This document shows, in pieces, positions 1 to 6,149 of a stretch of DNA of 7,356 nt. The DNA is from JBOGWP01 sp050693875. Its GTDB lineage: Bacteria; Actinomycetota; CADDZG01; JAHWKV01; JBOGWP01. The translations under genes and the position numbers were made by a program. The DNA lies in the NCBI GenBank assembly GCA_050693875.1, contig JBOGWP010000174.1, positions 1 to 7,356 of the forward strand. The letters are read 5' to 3'. Every line of letters starts with the position of its first letter. The first letter of the stretch is position 1. A model generated the notes under the pieces. That model saw only the letters and a list, made by a program, of their open reading frames with translations, did not search any database and had not been told where the DNA came from.

Positions 1-18
1 GCATTGAACGACGCCGCC

Positions 19-180
19 GGAGGCTCGGCTCGCCGAGCGAGGCGAGGCGGGCCGACATTGAGGACCGCGGCCGGAGGCTCGGCTCGCCGAGCGAGGCGAG
101 GCGGGCCGACATTGAGGACCGCGGGCGGAGGCTCGGCTCGCCGAGCGAGGCGAGGCGGGCCGACATTGAGGACCGCGGCC
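19..180. repeat. 54-bp tandem repeat, three copies
   Basis: Three head-to-tail units of exactly 54 bp (19-72, 73-126, 127-180) differ by a single substitution (C at 71, G at 125). A diverged partial unit precedes them (1-18), and the first bases of a fourth follow (181-185, GGAGG). Each unit carries a GC-rich inverted repeat, GCTCGGC-TC-GCCGAGC, which could form a hairpin. It is followed by GAGCGAGGCGAGGCGGGC and the less GC-rich ACATTGAGGACC. Because 54 is a multiple of three, frames stay open through the array on both strands (18-residue repeats). The composition looks like an extragenic repeat rather than protein. A degenerate echo, GAGCGAAGCGAACCGC, lies at 215-230. The array sits at the window edge, so the true copy number is unknown. 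Confidence 0.9.
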
Positions 181-331
181 GGAGGCCGCCCCGTGCCTTT
201 CTGCCCGTGCCGGGGAGCGAAGCGAACCGCTGGAGGTCCTCGCCACAGACCTCACTCGTATTCCAGCAGACCGACTCCAAGCGCGCCATGGCCAGGATCT
301 CGCACTGCTCGCGTGGGTCGCCGGAGGTCTG
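181..331. other. intergenic stretch, no gene supported
   Basis: This stretch lies between the 54-bp repeat array and the 3' end of tRNA-Thr. I see no convincing coding region, no tRNA and no strong hairpin followed by a T tract. In many actinobacteria rpmG, secE and nusG follow this tRNA-Thr; none is visible before the window ends. A minus-strand frame beginning at an ATG at 289 stays open to the window edge, but it runs straight through the tandem repeats and its composition is not protein-like. Confidence 0.5.
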
Positions 332-405
332 AGCTGGTGCCCGGATTCGAACCGGGAACCTAGCGATTACAAATCGCTTGCGCTACCAGATTGCGCCACA
401 CCAGC
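332..405 (-). tRNA. tRNA-Thr (anticodon UGU)
   Basis: The minus strand folds into a complete cloverleaf. The acceptor arms GCTGGTG and CACCAGC pair over 7 bp. The D arm has GCGC/GCGC, the anticodon stem is AGCGA/TCGCT around loop TTTGTAA (anticodon TGT, decoding ACA and related Thr codons), and the T arm is CCCGG-TTCGAAT-CCGGG. The discriminator base would be U, and CCA is not encoded, so it must be added enzymatically. A tRNA-Thr just after rlmB is a familiar actinobacterial arrangement. Unusually, the 5' half of the gene is also the last 39 nt of the rlmB reading frame, and the TAA of the anticodon loop is the rlmB stop codon. Confidence 0.95.
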
Positions 406-1224
406 GTGCCCCCATTGTAGGCGTGGCTCCGAAGGCCGCGGCCCGTCGCGCCGGACGATGTCGGCCATCACGATGGCGACCGCGACCGCGACGTTGAGGC
501 TGGCGAGCGAGCCTCGCATCGGGATCTGAAGAACGACGTCGCATCGCTCTCGGACGAGACGGGACAGCCCGCGGCCCTCCGCCCCGGCCAGAAGGCAGAT
601 CCGCTCCGACCACTCGTGCTCGTGGTAGGCAGCGGACCCCGCCGGGTCCAGCCCCACCACCTCGAAGCCGGCGTCGCGTGCCCGTCGAGCGGTGTCTGCT
701 GCCGATCCGCTGCGCCCGACCGGGATTCGCTCCACGGCGCCCGCGGCCACCTTGCGGACGGCTGGAGTCACGCCGACCGACCGGTGCCCGGGCACGACGA
801 CCGCGTCCCATCCGAAGGCGTCGGCGCTGCGCAGGATCGAACCGAGGTTGGCCGGATCGGTCACCTCGTCGAGCAGGACGATTCGGCGTGCCGATGCGAG
901 CAGCGGCGCCACCGGCGCGTAGGCGTACGGCTCGACGACCGCGAGCACTCCCTGGTGGCCCTCGCCGCCGGACAGCCGGGTCAGCTCCCGGCGCGCCTCG
1001 ACGGACGTCGGGATCCCGCGCTCGGCGGCAAGCCGTTCGATGGCGGCAAGTACGGGAGCAGGCTGCACACCCTCGGCCATCAGGAGCCGCCGCACCGGCG
1101 TGTTCGAGCGCAACACCTCCAGCACCGGGTTGCGGCCGATCACCAGGTCCGGGGACGGCGACGAGGAGGGGCCACGGCCGGCCGGCCTGGGCGATCCGGC
1201 GTGACCCCTGCCCGCCCGCGTCAC
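367..1224 (-). CDS. rlmB: 23S rRNA 2'-O-methyltransferase RlmB (SpoU/TrmH family)
   Basis: The 285-residue protein belongs to the SPOUT-fold RNA 2'-O-ribose methyltransferases. By family it uses S-adenosylmethionine to methylate a guanosine in the peptidyl-transferase region of 23S rRNA (G2251 in E. coli). A substrate-binding domain (about 27-100, starting VIGRNPVLEVL) precedes the knotted catalytic domain. Motif 1 is DPANLGSILRSADAFG (123-138; N126, R132), motif 2 is GAEGRG (214-219; E216), and motif 3 is SLNVAVAVAI (about 242-251; N244). The GTG start overlaps the ispF stop as GTGA, implying translational coupling. Residues 1-26 are a low-complexity Pro/Ser/Arg leader typical of actinobacterial homologues. 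The family core ends near residue 258. The remaining tail has no stop before the tRNA, so the last 12 residues (AGVAQSGSASDL) are encoded by tRNA-Thr sequence. A related TrmH-type enzyme is possible, but the operon position favours RlmB. Confidence 0.9.
   Translation of the reverse strand: MTRAGRGHAGSPRPAGRGPSSSPSPDLVIGRNPVLEVLRSNTPVRRLLMAEGVQPAPVLAAIERLAAERGIPTSVEARRELTRLSGGEGHQGVLAVVEPYAYAPVAPLLASARRIVLLDEVTDPANLGSILRSADAFGWDAVVVPGHRSVGVTPAVRKVAAGAVERIPVGRSGSAADTARRARDAGFEVVGLDPAGSAAYHEHEWSERICLLAGAEGRGLSRLVRERCDVVLQIPMRGSLASLNVAVAVAIVMADIVRRDGPRPSEPRLQWGHAGVAQSGSASDL
414..419 (-). promoter_or_regulatory. candidate -10 element for tRNA-Thr
   Basis: The minus strand carries TACAAT in an otherwise very GC-rich stretch, 8 nt before the mature 5' end of the tRNA. 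Initiation about 7 nt downstream would begin essentially at the tRNA 5' end. No good -35 hexamer is seen 16-18 nt further upstream (the sequence there is GCCGCG-like), so the promoter would be weak or need other contacts. It lies inside the rlmB reading frame. Confidence 0.35.
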
Positions 1225-1697
1225 GCGGTTACCGGCTCGATCAGCACCACTGCCATCGCGGCCATCCCCTCCTCCCGGCCGAGGAACCCCAGGCGGTCGG
1301 TGGTGGTGGCCTTGACGTTCACCGCCCCGGCCTCGAGGTCGAGTACGGAGGCCATTCGCGCCGCCATCGCCTCCCGGTACCGGGCAAGGCGGACGGCCTG
1401 TGCGATGACGGTCACGTCGACGTTGACGGGGCGGAATCCGGCCTCCGCGACCTTGCGAAGCGTCTCGGCGAGCAACTCGAGACTCGATGACCCCTCAGGC
1501 ATCCGCTCCTCGGGAAAGTGCGCGCCGAGATCCCCGAGCCCCGCGGCACCGAGCAGGGCATCGGCAACCGCGTGGCAGGCCACGTCGGCATCCGACCAGC
1601 CGGCCAGCCCCGGCGCCTCGTCGATCGTCACACCGCCCAGCACGAGCGGACGCGGGGGATCGAAGGCGTGGACGTCGACGCCGAGACCGACTCTCAC
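1221..1697 (-). CDS. ispF: 2-C-methyl-D-erythritol 2,4-cyclodiphosphate synthase
   Basis: IspF catalyses the fifth step of the MEP isoprenoid pathway: CDP-ME-2-phosphate is converted to ME-2,4-cyclodiphosphate and CMP, in a homotrimer with a divalent metal. The 158-residue product is normal length and aligns residue for residue with E. coli IspF through the first 60 positions. Metal ligands D8, H10 and H42 are present, as are D46, D56 and the substrate loop ATTTDRLGFLG (130-140). Residue 34, histidine in E. coli and M. tuberculosis, is tryptophan here (GWSDADV), and the usual FPD is FPE. The GTG start at 1697 overlaps the ispD TGA (GTGA). This start gives the canonical MRVGLGVDVH N-terminus, so the longer open frame upstream is not used. 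The gene is the middle member of an ispD-ispF-rlmB coupled chain. cysS, often found after ispF, is absent. Confidence 0.95.
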   Translation of the reverse strand: MRVGLGVDVHAFDPPRPLVLGGVTIDEAPGLAGWSDADVACHAVADALLGAAGLGDLGAHFPEERMPEGSSSLELLAETLRKVAEAGFRPVNVDVTVIAQAVRLARYREAMAARMASVLDLEAGAVNVKATTTDRLGFLGREEGMAAMAVVLIEPVTA

Positions 1698-2404
1698 CGC
1701 GTGGCACGCTCCAGCCACGGGGCGGCGCCCCTCGACTCGATGATGCGCTCGCAGAGCGCGAGATCCTGCGGGCGGGTCACCTTGAGGTTCCACAGGTCAC
1801 CCGGAACGACCCGGACCCGGTAGCCCACGCGGGTTGCAAGCTCGGAGCAGTCGTCGGCGACGACCCCCTCGGCATCGGCGCGCGCAAGCGCATCCTCGAG
1901 CACTTCGCGCACGAAGACCTGCGGCGTCTGGGCGCGCCAGAGCCCCGAGCGGGTACGGGCGCGGAGGATCTCCGAGGTCGACGACACCTCCTTCACGGCG
2001 TCCTCGACGGGAACTGCCGCCACCACCCCGTCCCAGTCCGGCAGCGCCGCCAGGGAGGCGCCGACCAGGTCGGGCGACACGAGCGGCCGCGCGGCATCGT
2101 GGACCACGACCACCTCGGTCTCCTCCGGCAGGCAGGCAAGGCCTTCTGCCAGCGAGGCCTGGCGTACCTGCCCTCCGGTCGTGACCGAGACCACCTTCGG
2201 CAGGGCGATGGCCTCGCGGATGAAGTCTGGAACCACGTCGGGAAGCACCAGCACGACCGAGGTGACTTCCGGGGTGGCCTCGAATACGAGCAGTGAGTGC
2301 ACCAGCACCGGGCGGCCGGCGAGGTCGAGGAACTGCTTGGACGTGGCGGAGCCGGCCCGGGTGCCCTGCCCCCCGGCCAGCAGGACCGCGGTTACCGGTC
2401 CCAT
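1694..2404 (-). CDS. ispD: 2-C-methyl-D-erythritol 4-phosphate cytidylyltransferase
   Basis: IspD is the third enzyme of the MEP pathway, joining MEP and CTP to give CDP-methylerythritol and pyrophosphate. The 236-residue product has the nucleotidyltransferase signature LLAGGQGTR (8-16) with K23, GGQVRQASL (77-85), HDAARP (102-107), the K138 region VPVEDAVK, WRAQTPQVF (156-164), DD at 184-185 and NLKVTRPQDL (206-215). R16, K23 and R157 match residues known to act on the triphosphate and MEP in the E. coli enzyme. The ATG at 2404 is chosen because it places the glycine-rich loop at its usual distance from the N-terminus; the longer open frame upstream lies inside the preceding gene. It begins 34 nt after that gene's stop without an obvious Shine-Dalgarno, and ends overlapping the ispF start. 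Confidence 0.95.
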   Translation of the reverse strand: MGPVTAVLLAGGQGTRAGSATSKQFLDLAGRPVLVHSLLVFEATPEVTSVVLVLPDVVPDFIREAIALPKVVSVTTGGQVRQASLAEGLACLPEETEVVVVHDAARPLVSPDLVGASLAALPDWDGVVAAVPVEDAVKEVSSTSEILRARTRSGLWRAQTPQVFVREVLEDALARADAEGVVADDCSELATRVGYRVRVVPGDLWNLKVTRPQDLALCERIIESRGAAPWLERATR

Positions 2405-2438
2405 GCGACCGAGCGTGCCGGGAACGATCGAGGGCCGG

Positions 2439-3536
2439 TCACGCCCCGCTGCCGGAGCCCGATTCGGCCAGCTGAGCCGTCGAGAAGACCATCCGGCCGC
2501 CGGAGGTCTGCAGCACGCTCGTGACGACCGTCTCGACCTGGGTCCCGATGAGGCCGCGGGCACCCTCGACGACGACCATGGTCCCGTCCTCGAGGTAACC
2601 GACGCCCTGCCCGGACTGACGGCCCTCGCGCACGATCCGCACCGAGAGCTCCTCGCCCGGAAGGACGACGGGGCGAAGAGCATCGGCGAGCGCGTTGACG
2701 TTGAGGACCGGGACGCCCTGCACCTCGGCGGTTCGGTGCAGGTCGAAGTCGTTCGTCACGAGCACCCCGCCGACGCGCTTGGTGAACTCGACCAGCTTGC
2801 CGTCGACGTCGGCGACCTCCGCCACAGGATCGTCGGCGACCTCGAGGCGGATGCGCGGGTCCCCCTGGAGCCGGTCGAGCACGTCGAGCCCGCGCCGCCC
2901 GCGGGCCCGGCGCATCGCATCCGGCGAGTCGCTGATCGACTGAAGCTCGGCAAGCACGAAGCGCGGGCAGATCAGGTGGCCGGCGAGGAAACCGGATCGC
3001 GCAACGTCGACGATACGGCCGTCGATGATCACGCTCGTATCGAGCACGCGGGGGCCGGCGGCGGTTTGGGAGATGGGGGCCGAGAAGTTGCGGGATTGCG
3101 ACAGGCCCATCATCGCCAGCAACTCGAAGCGTTTGCGAGCAGAAACCCGGTAGCCGGCGAAGGCCAGAACGACGAACACCAGAGCTGCCGCGGGGTAGGC
3201 AAGGAGGTGGAAGGGGATCAGCAGGACGATCGCCAGCGCCACGATCACCGCGCCGACCGCGCCGGTGAAGAACCCCGCGACACCCGCCACGAGCTCGGCG
3301 CCGCTGATGCGATCGGTCGAGCGCTCGACTGCCCCGACGACGGCGAGGAGCCGCCTCCCGATCGTCCCCCCGATCACATACCCGACCGCGGCACCGACGA
3401 CGGTGGAGAGGAAGAGCGCCTGCTCGGGATAGGACGCCGCCGCCTCGAGTCGGTCCGGCAGGTGGGTTCCCAGCTGATAGCCCGCGGCGGTCAACGAGAG
3501 GACGACGATGAGCCGAATCAGCTCGACGAGGACCAT
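2439..3536 (-). CDS. yacL: YacL-like membrane PIN/TRAM-domain protein
   Basis: The 365-residue protein has four hydrophobic N-terminal segments (about 5-22, 40-60, 82-107 and 112-129), a basic linker, a PIN nuclease-like domain (about 163-290) and a C-terminal TRAM RNA-binding domain (about 291-352). PIN acidic residues are visible: D166 in VLDTSVIIDGRI, E197 in FVLAELQ, D245 in DVDGKLVEF and D263 in VLVTNDFDL, so a metal-dependent RNase centre looks intact. This layout is that of Bacillus subtilis YacL, which sits in the same radA-ispD neighbourhood. Its biological substrate is not established, so membrane-anchored RNA cleavage is inferred. The tail is Ser/Gly rich. The ATG at 3536 is used; the family normally begins directly with the first membrane segment. 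It is separated from carD by 90 nt and from ispD by 34 nt. Confidence 0.88.
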   Translation of the reverse strand: MVLVELIRLIVVLSLTAAGYQLGTHLPDRLEAAASYPEQALFLSTVVGAAVGYVIGGTIGRRLLAVVGAVERSTDRISGAELVAGVAGFFTGAVGAVIVALAIVLLIPFHLLAYPAAALVFVVLAFAGYRVSARKRFELLAMMGLSQSRNFSAPISQTAAGPRVLDTSVIIDGRIVDVARSGFLAGHLICPRFVLAELQSISDSPDAMRRARGRRGLDVLDRLQGDPRIRLEVADDPVAEVADVDGKLVEFTKRVGGVLVTNDFDLHRTAEVQGVPVLNVNALADALRPVVLPGEELSVRIVREGRQSGQGVGYLEDGTMVVVEGARGLIGTQVETVVTSVLQTSGGRMVFSTAQLAESGSGSGA

Positions 3537-3594
3537 GGTCTCGCCGACAGGCTACCGCAGGGACGAGCGGATCACGCCCCGTTTGGGCCCTGTT

Positions 3595-3608
3595 GCGTCG
3601 ACGCGTCG
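3595..3608. repeat. overlapping perfect palindromes before the PIN/TRAM gene
   Basis: GCGTCGACGC (3595-3604) and CGACGCGTCG (3599-3608) are each perfect 10-bp palindromes sharing six bases, in the 90-nt gap between carD and the PIN/TRAM gene. They could be a protein-binding site or chance in GC-rich DNA. No terminator-like T tract follows on the minus strand. Confidence 0.4.
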
Positions 3609-3626
3609 CGTGGAGCTGACTGTGGC

Positions 3627-4103
3627 TTAGGCGAGAACCTCGTCGAGCATCTTGTCCGCTTCGGCCTCGTCGACGTCGGCGGCGAAGGTGAGCTCTGAGA
3701 CCAGGATCTGGCGGGCCTTGGAGAGCATCCGCTTCTCGCCGGCGGAGAGCCCCTTCTCCTTCTCGCGACGAGCGAGGTTCCGCACGACCTCTGCCACCTG
3801 GTAGATGTCGCCCGAGCGAAGCTTCTCGACATGAGTCTTGAACCGGCGGCTCCAGTTGGTCGGCATCCGGCATTCCTTCGCGCGGAGCACTCGGAAGACC
3901 TTCTCGAGCTCCTCACGGCCGATGACGTCTCGGATGCCTACCTCTTCGGTGTTGTCGGCGGGGACCATCAGAGTGAGATCCCCGTAGGCAAGACGAAGGA
4001 CGAAGTACTCCCGTTTCGTTCCTAGAACTTCGCGCTCTTCCAGACTCTTGATAATTGCTGCGCCATGGTGCGGGTAAACAACCTTGTCACCTACGCGGAA
4101 CAA
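3627..4103 (-). CDS. carD: CarD/CdnL-family RNA polymerase-binding regulator
   Basis: CarD binds the RNA polymerase beta subunit and stabilises open promoter complexes, including at rRNA promoters; it is essential in mycobacteria. The 158-residue product closely resembles M. tuberculosis CarD. It has an N-terminal Tudor-like RNAP-interaction domain (1 to about 52, VGDKVVYPHHGAAI), and a helical DNA-binding domain with PTNWSRRFK (81-89), whose W84 corresponds to the minor-groove tryptophan of the family. It also has LSAGEKRMLSKARQILVSEL (119-138) and a C-terminus MLDEVLA. The start is TTG at 4103: AGGAGG lies at 4110-4115 with a 6-nt spacer, and MFRVGDKVVY is the canonical N-terminus. A 116-nt AT-richer gap separates it from radA and contains promoter-like hexamers, so it probably has its own transcript, possibly reading on into the downstream genes. 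Confidence 0.96.
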   Translation of the reverse strand: MFRVGDKVVYPHHGAAIIKSLEEREVLGTKREYFVLRLAYGDLTLMVPADNTEEVGIRDVIGREELEKVFRVLRAKECRMPTNWSRRFKTHVEKLRSGDIYQVAEVVRNLARREKEKGLSAGEKRMLSKARQILVSELTFAADVDEAEADKMLDEVLA

Positions 4104-4109
4104 TAGATC

Positions 4110-4115
4110 CCTCCT
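4110..4115 (-). promoter_or_regulatory. strong Shine-Dalgarno that fixes the carD TTG start
   Basis: The minus strand reads AAGGAGGGATCTA-TTG; AGGAGG is 6 nt from the TTG. No ATG or GTG that would give the family N-terminus is available. Part of the element can pair with the preceding CCTTC (GAAGG 4113-4117 with CCTTC 4121-4125, three-base loop), which might lower initiation. Confidence 0.8.
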
Positions 4116-4180
4116 TCGGGGAAGGGCTATTCAAACGCCACCCCATATTTTGGCCCGCTGATAATGGGCAAGAGAGCTAT

Positions 4181-4210
4181 ATCGTACCAAGTTTGGGGGC
4201 CGCGAGGCAA
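4181..4210 (-). promoter_or_regulatory. candidate carD promoter
   Basis: On the minus strand TTGCCT (4205-4210) is followed after 18 nt by TACGAT (4181-4186), a housekeeping-sigma-like arrangement in an AT-rich patch just after the radA stop. An alternative pair 20-30 nt further down, TTGGTA-N18-CATTAT, is also possible. Either would give carD a 5' leader of several tens of nucleotides that includes the small hairpin around its ribosome-binding site. Confidence 0.4.
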
Positions 4211-4219
4211 AAGGCCGAC

Positions 4220-5521
4220 TCAGCGGAGGAGCAGCTCGACGGCCTCGCGGACGTCACGCACTCGCTGCACGGGCATCGCCGTCGGGCCCGTTGCCGAGCG
4301 AGGAATGACCGCTCGCCGGAATCCTACCCGAGCCGCCTCAGCTAATCGGCGGTCGGTGCCCGGCACCGACCGCACCTCTCCGCCGAGCCCGACCTCGCCG
4401 ATCGCAACGACCTCCGGCGGAATCGGTCGCTCCTTTAAGGACCCGGCGAGCGCCAGCGCGAGGGCGAGGTCGATCCCCGGCTCGGTCACGCGCAGCCCCC
4501 CGGCGACCGAGGCCCAGATGTCCTGCTGGGCGAAGGAGAGCTCGGCGCGCCTGGCAAGGACGGCGGCCATCACCCCGACCCGGGCGGTATCCAGCCCCGA
4601 CGCGACCCGGCGGGCCGGCCCGTTCGCCTCGGCCACCAGCGTCTGAACCTCGACCGCCACGGGGCGGCGGCCCTCCATCACGCAGGCCACGCATGATCCG
4701 GGGATGCCGGCGATCCGATCGGCAAGGAAGAGTGCGGACGCGTCGGGGACCTCGGCCAGCCCCGTGGCGCGCATCTCGAAGACCCCGAGCTCGGCGGTGG
4801 CTCCAAACCGGTTCTTGGTTGCCCGCACGGTCCGGAGCGCGTGCCCGAGGTCGCCCTCGAAGGTCAGGACCGCGTCGACGAGGTGCTCGAGGGCTCGAGG
4901 CCCCGCGACCGACCCATCCTTCGTGGAATGCCCGACGAGCACAATCGCGCTCCCCGACGCCCTGGCATGGCGAGCCAGCGCCGCCGCGCATGCTCGCACC
5001 TGTGTCACCGAGCCGGCCTCGCCCGCCTGCTCCGGGTGGCGCATGGTCTGGATCGAGTCGACGATCACAACACCTGCCTCCGGGGCGCAGGCAAGCACCT
5101 GCTCGAGGTCCGTCGACGGTGTGGCCCTGGTGGCGACCAGCCCCCCGACGCGGGCGGCGCGCCCGGCGACCTGCTCCACCGACTCCTCGCCGCACACGAG
5201 CAGCACAGCCCTTCCGGACGCCTCGATGCCGGCCGCCGCCTGGAGCATCAGCGTCGACTTCCCGACTCCCGGCTCACCGGCGAGCAGCACGATGGAGCCG
5301 GGGACGAAACCGCCGCCGAGCACCCGGTCGAGCTCCCCCAGCCCGGTGGGCATCCGTGTTCGGTTCTCGAACTCGACCTGGGCGAGTGCGACGGGTGCGA
5401 GGTGAGTGCCCTCGTCGTCGCCCTCCGAAAGCGATTCCCACGTACCGCAGCGCGGACAGCGCCCGTGCCACCGGAAAGCCCGGTACCCGCACTCGGCACA
5501 CGCGATCGCGGTCTTTGCCAT
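4220..5521 (-). CDS. radA: DNA repair protein RadA (RadA/Sms)
   Basis: RadA is a RecA-like hexameric ATPase that works with RecA on branched recombination intermediates. The 433-residue product has normal family length. It has an N-terminal four-cysteine zinc finger (C8, C11, C22, C25; CAECGYRAFRWHGRCPRCG), Walker A GEPGVGKST (82-90), Walker B VVIVDSIQ (151-158), the RadA-specific KNRFG (236-240), and a C-terminal Lon-protease-like domain (about 280-433). The family segment GHVTK reads GHSTK here (197-201), a minor change. The ATG at 5521 is chosen because MAKTAIACAECG is the usual N-terminus; an open frame 29 residues longer adds an unrelated leader. No disA follows it, though radA-disA pairs are common; carD is next instead. 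The 113-nt gap to the marR stop suggests a separate transcription unit. Confidence 0.97.
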   Translation of the reverse strand: MAKTAIACAECGYRAFRWHGRCPRCGTWESLSEGDDEGTHLAPVALAQVEFENRTRMPTGLGELDRVLGGGFVPGSIVLLAGEPGVGKSTLMLQAAAGIEASGRAVLLVCGEESVEQVAGRAARVGGLVATRATPSTDLEQVLACAPEAGVVIVDSIQTMRHPEQAGEAGSVTQVRACAAALARHARASGSAIVLVGHSTKDGSVAGPRALEHLVDAVLTFEGDLGHALRTVRATKNRFGATAELGVFEMRATGLAEVPDASALFLADRIAGIPGSCVACVMEGRRPVAVEVQTLVAEANGPARRVASGLDTARVGVMAAVLARRAELSFAQQDIWASVAGGLRVTEPGIDLALALALAGSLKERPIPPEVVAIGEVGLGGEVRSVPGTDRRLAEAARVGFRRAVIPRSATGPTAMPVQRVRDVREAVELLLR

Positions 5522-5634
5522 GCCGTCACCGTAGCGGGGGGTGCCGACAAAACACGCCCCTCCGCGTCCGTTCCGCATCAAGGAGCGGAAACCGCACCGC
5601 GGATGCACCTCGAACTGCCGACGAGGCCCTCGGC

Positions 5635-6123
5635 TCAGGCTCCCCGCGTCGCCTGGTCCATCGCTTCGACGAGGCGCTCGAGCATCCTGGCGAGCACCTC
5701 GCGCTCCCGGGTGGTGAAGGCCGCCAGCACGCCGTCCATCAGCTCGCGCCGCAGCGCCACGGCCGCCCGGAGGCGTCTTCGCCCCTCGTCGGTGGCCTCG
5801 ACCACCACCCCGCGCCGGTCGGCCTCGGCGGGGCTCCGGCGCGCCAGCCCAGCGGATGCCAGCCGGTCGACGGCACGCGTGGCGGTGGATGCGTCGACGC
5901 GCAGTGCCGAGGCGAGCTCGCTCATCCGCCAGGCCTCGCGCTCCATCAAGAGCTCGAGGATGTCGAGCTGGCCGGCGTCGAGCGGCTCGTCACCCGTCTC
6001 CGCAAGGTGCTCCCGAAAGCGCCGCCCGGCGCGTCGAAGCTCCCGGAAGGCGGCGGCGACACGGTGCTCCAGGGAATCCGCCGGTGGCGGCAGTGGGCTC
6101 TGAGAGGACGTAGATTCTTGCAT
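5635..6123 (-). CDS. MarR-family transcriptional regulator
   Basis: The 162-residue protein is a winged helix-turn-helix regulator of the MarR family, which act as dimers and typically release DNA on binding small aromatic or lipophilic ligands. After a Ser/Pro-rich leader (1-15), a dimerisation helix (about 18-42) leads to the DNA-binding domain (about 50-115): MSELASALRVDASTATRAVDRLASAGLARR (67-96) covers the HTH and recognition helix, and DRRGVVVEATDEG (102-114) is the wing with the conserved D102 and R104. C-terminal helices (115-160) complete the dimer interface. It is divergent from the MFS exporter, and two 13-mer boxes lie over its start region and the intergenic space, so it most likely represses itself and the exporter. 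No cysteine is present, which argues against OhrR-type peroxide sensing. The ATG at 6123 has no obvious Shine-Dalgarno. Confidence 0.92.
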   Translation of the reverse strand: MQESTSSQSPLPPPADSLEHRVAAAFRELRRAGRRFREHLAETGDEPLDAGQLDILELLMEREAWRMSELASALRVDASTATRAVDRLASAGLARRSPAEADRRGVVVEATDEGRRRLRAAVALRRELMDGVLAAFTTREREVLARMLERLVEAMDQATRGA

Positions 6124-6131
6124 GCTACAAT
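6123..6131 (+). promoter_or_regulatory. candidate extended -10 for the MFS exporter
   Basis: TGCTACAAT fits an extended -10 (TGnTAnAAT). Initiation near 6138 would give a leader of about 34 nt that includes GGAGG (6161-6165) ahead of GTG 6172. No clear -35 is seen, as is tolerated by extended -10 promoters. It overlaps operator box 1. Confidence 0.45.
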
Positions 6132-6143
6132 CGATCCGTTTGC

Positions 6144-6149
6144 ATCATA
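6144..6149 (-). promoter_or_regulatory. candidate -10 for marR
   Basis: The minus strand reads TATGAT, one base from the TATAAT consensus. Initiation about 7 nt downstream would give a leader of only around 13-15 nt, consistent with the lack of a Shine-Dalgarno. No convincing -35 was found. It lies wholly inside operator box 2. Confidence 0.4.

Noticed and set aside
246..331. 8-bp inverted repeat CAGACCTC/GAGGTCTG flanking about 70 nt next to the tRNA 3' end
   Set aside because: It is short with a long spacer, with no T tract and no extension of the stem; chance is likely.
1..331. CRISPR array
   Set aside because: The units are contiguous 54-bp tandem copies without unique spacers.
4..363. 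119-codon plus-strand frame through the tandem repeats
   Set aside because: It consists of 18-residue Arg/Gly repeats forced by a 54-bp period and runs into the tRNA gene. The opposite strand is equally open (2-289), so openness is not evidence of coding.
1698..1793. longer ispF open frame upstream of the GTG at 1697
   Set aside because: It would overlap ispD by about 100 nt; the GTGA overlap start gives the exact canonical N-terminus and length.
2181..3698. 505-codon open frame on the plus strand
   Set aside because: It is antisense to ispD and the PIN/TRAM gene, both strongly supported by motifs. Long antisense frames are expected at this GC content, and the product has no recognisable domain.
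5522..5608. 29-residue N-terminal extension of radA
   Set aside because: The ATG at 5521 gives the family N-terminus directly before the zinc finger; the extension has no similarity to RadA.
5617..5634. possible terminator hairpin (GCCGA/TCGGC) directly after the marR stop
   Set aside because: The stem is only five base pairs with an eight-base loop and no following T-rich run on the minus strand.
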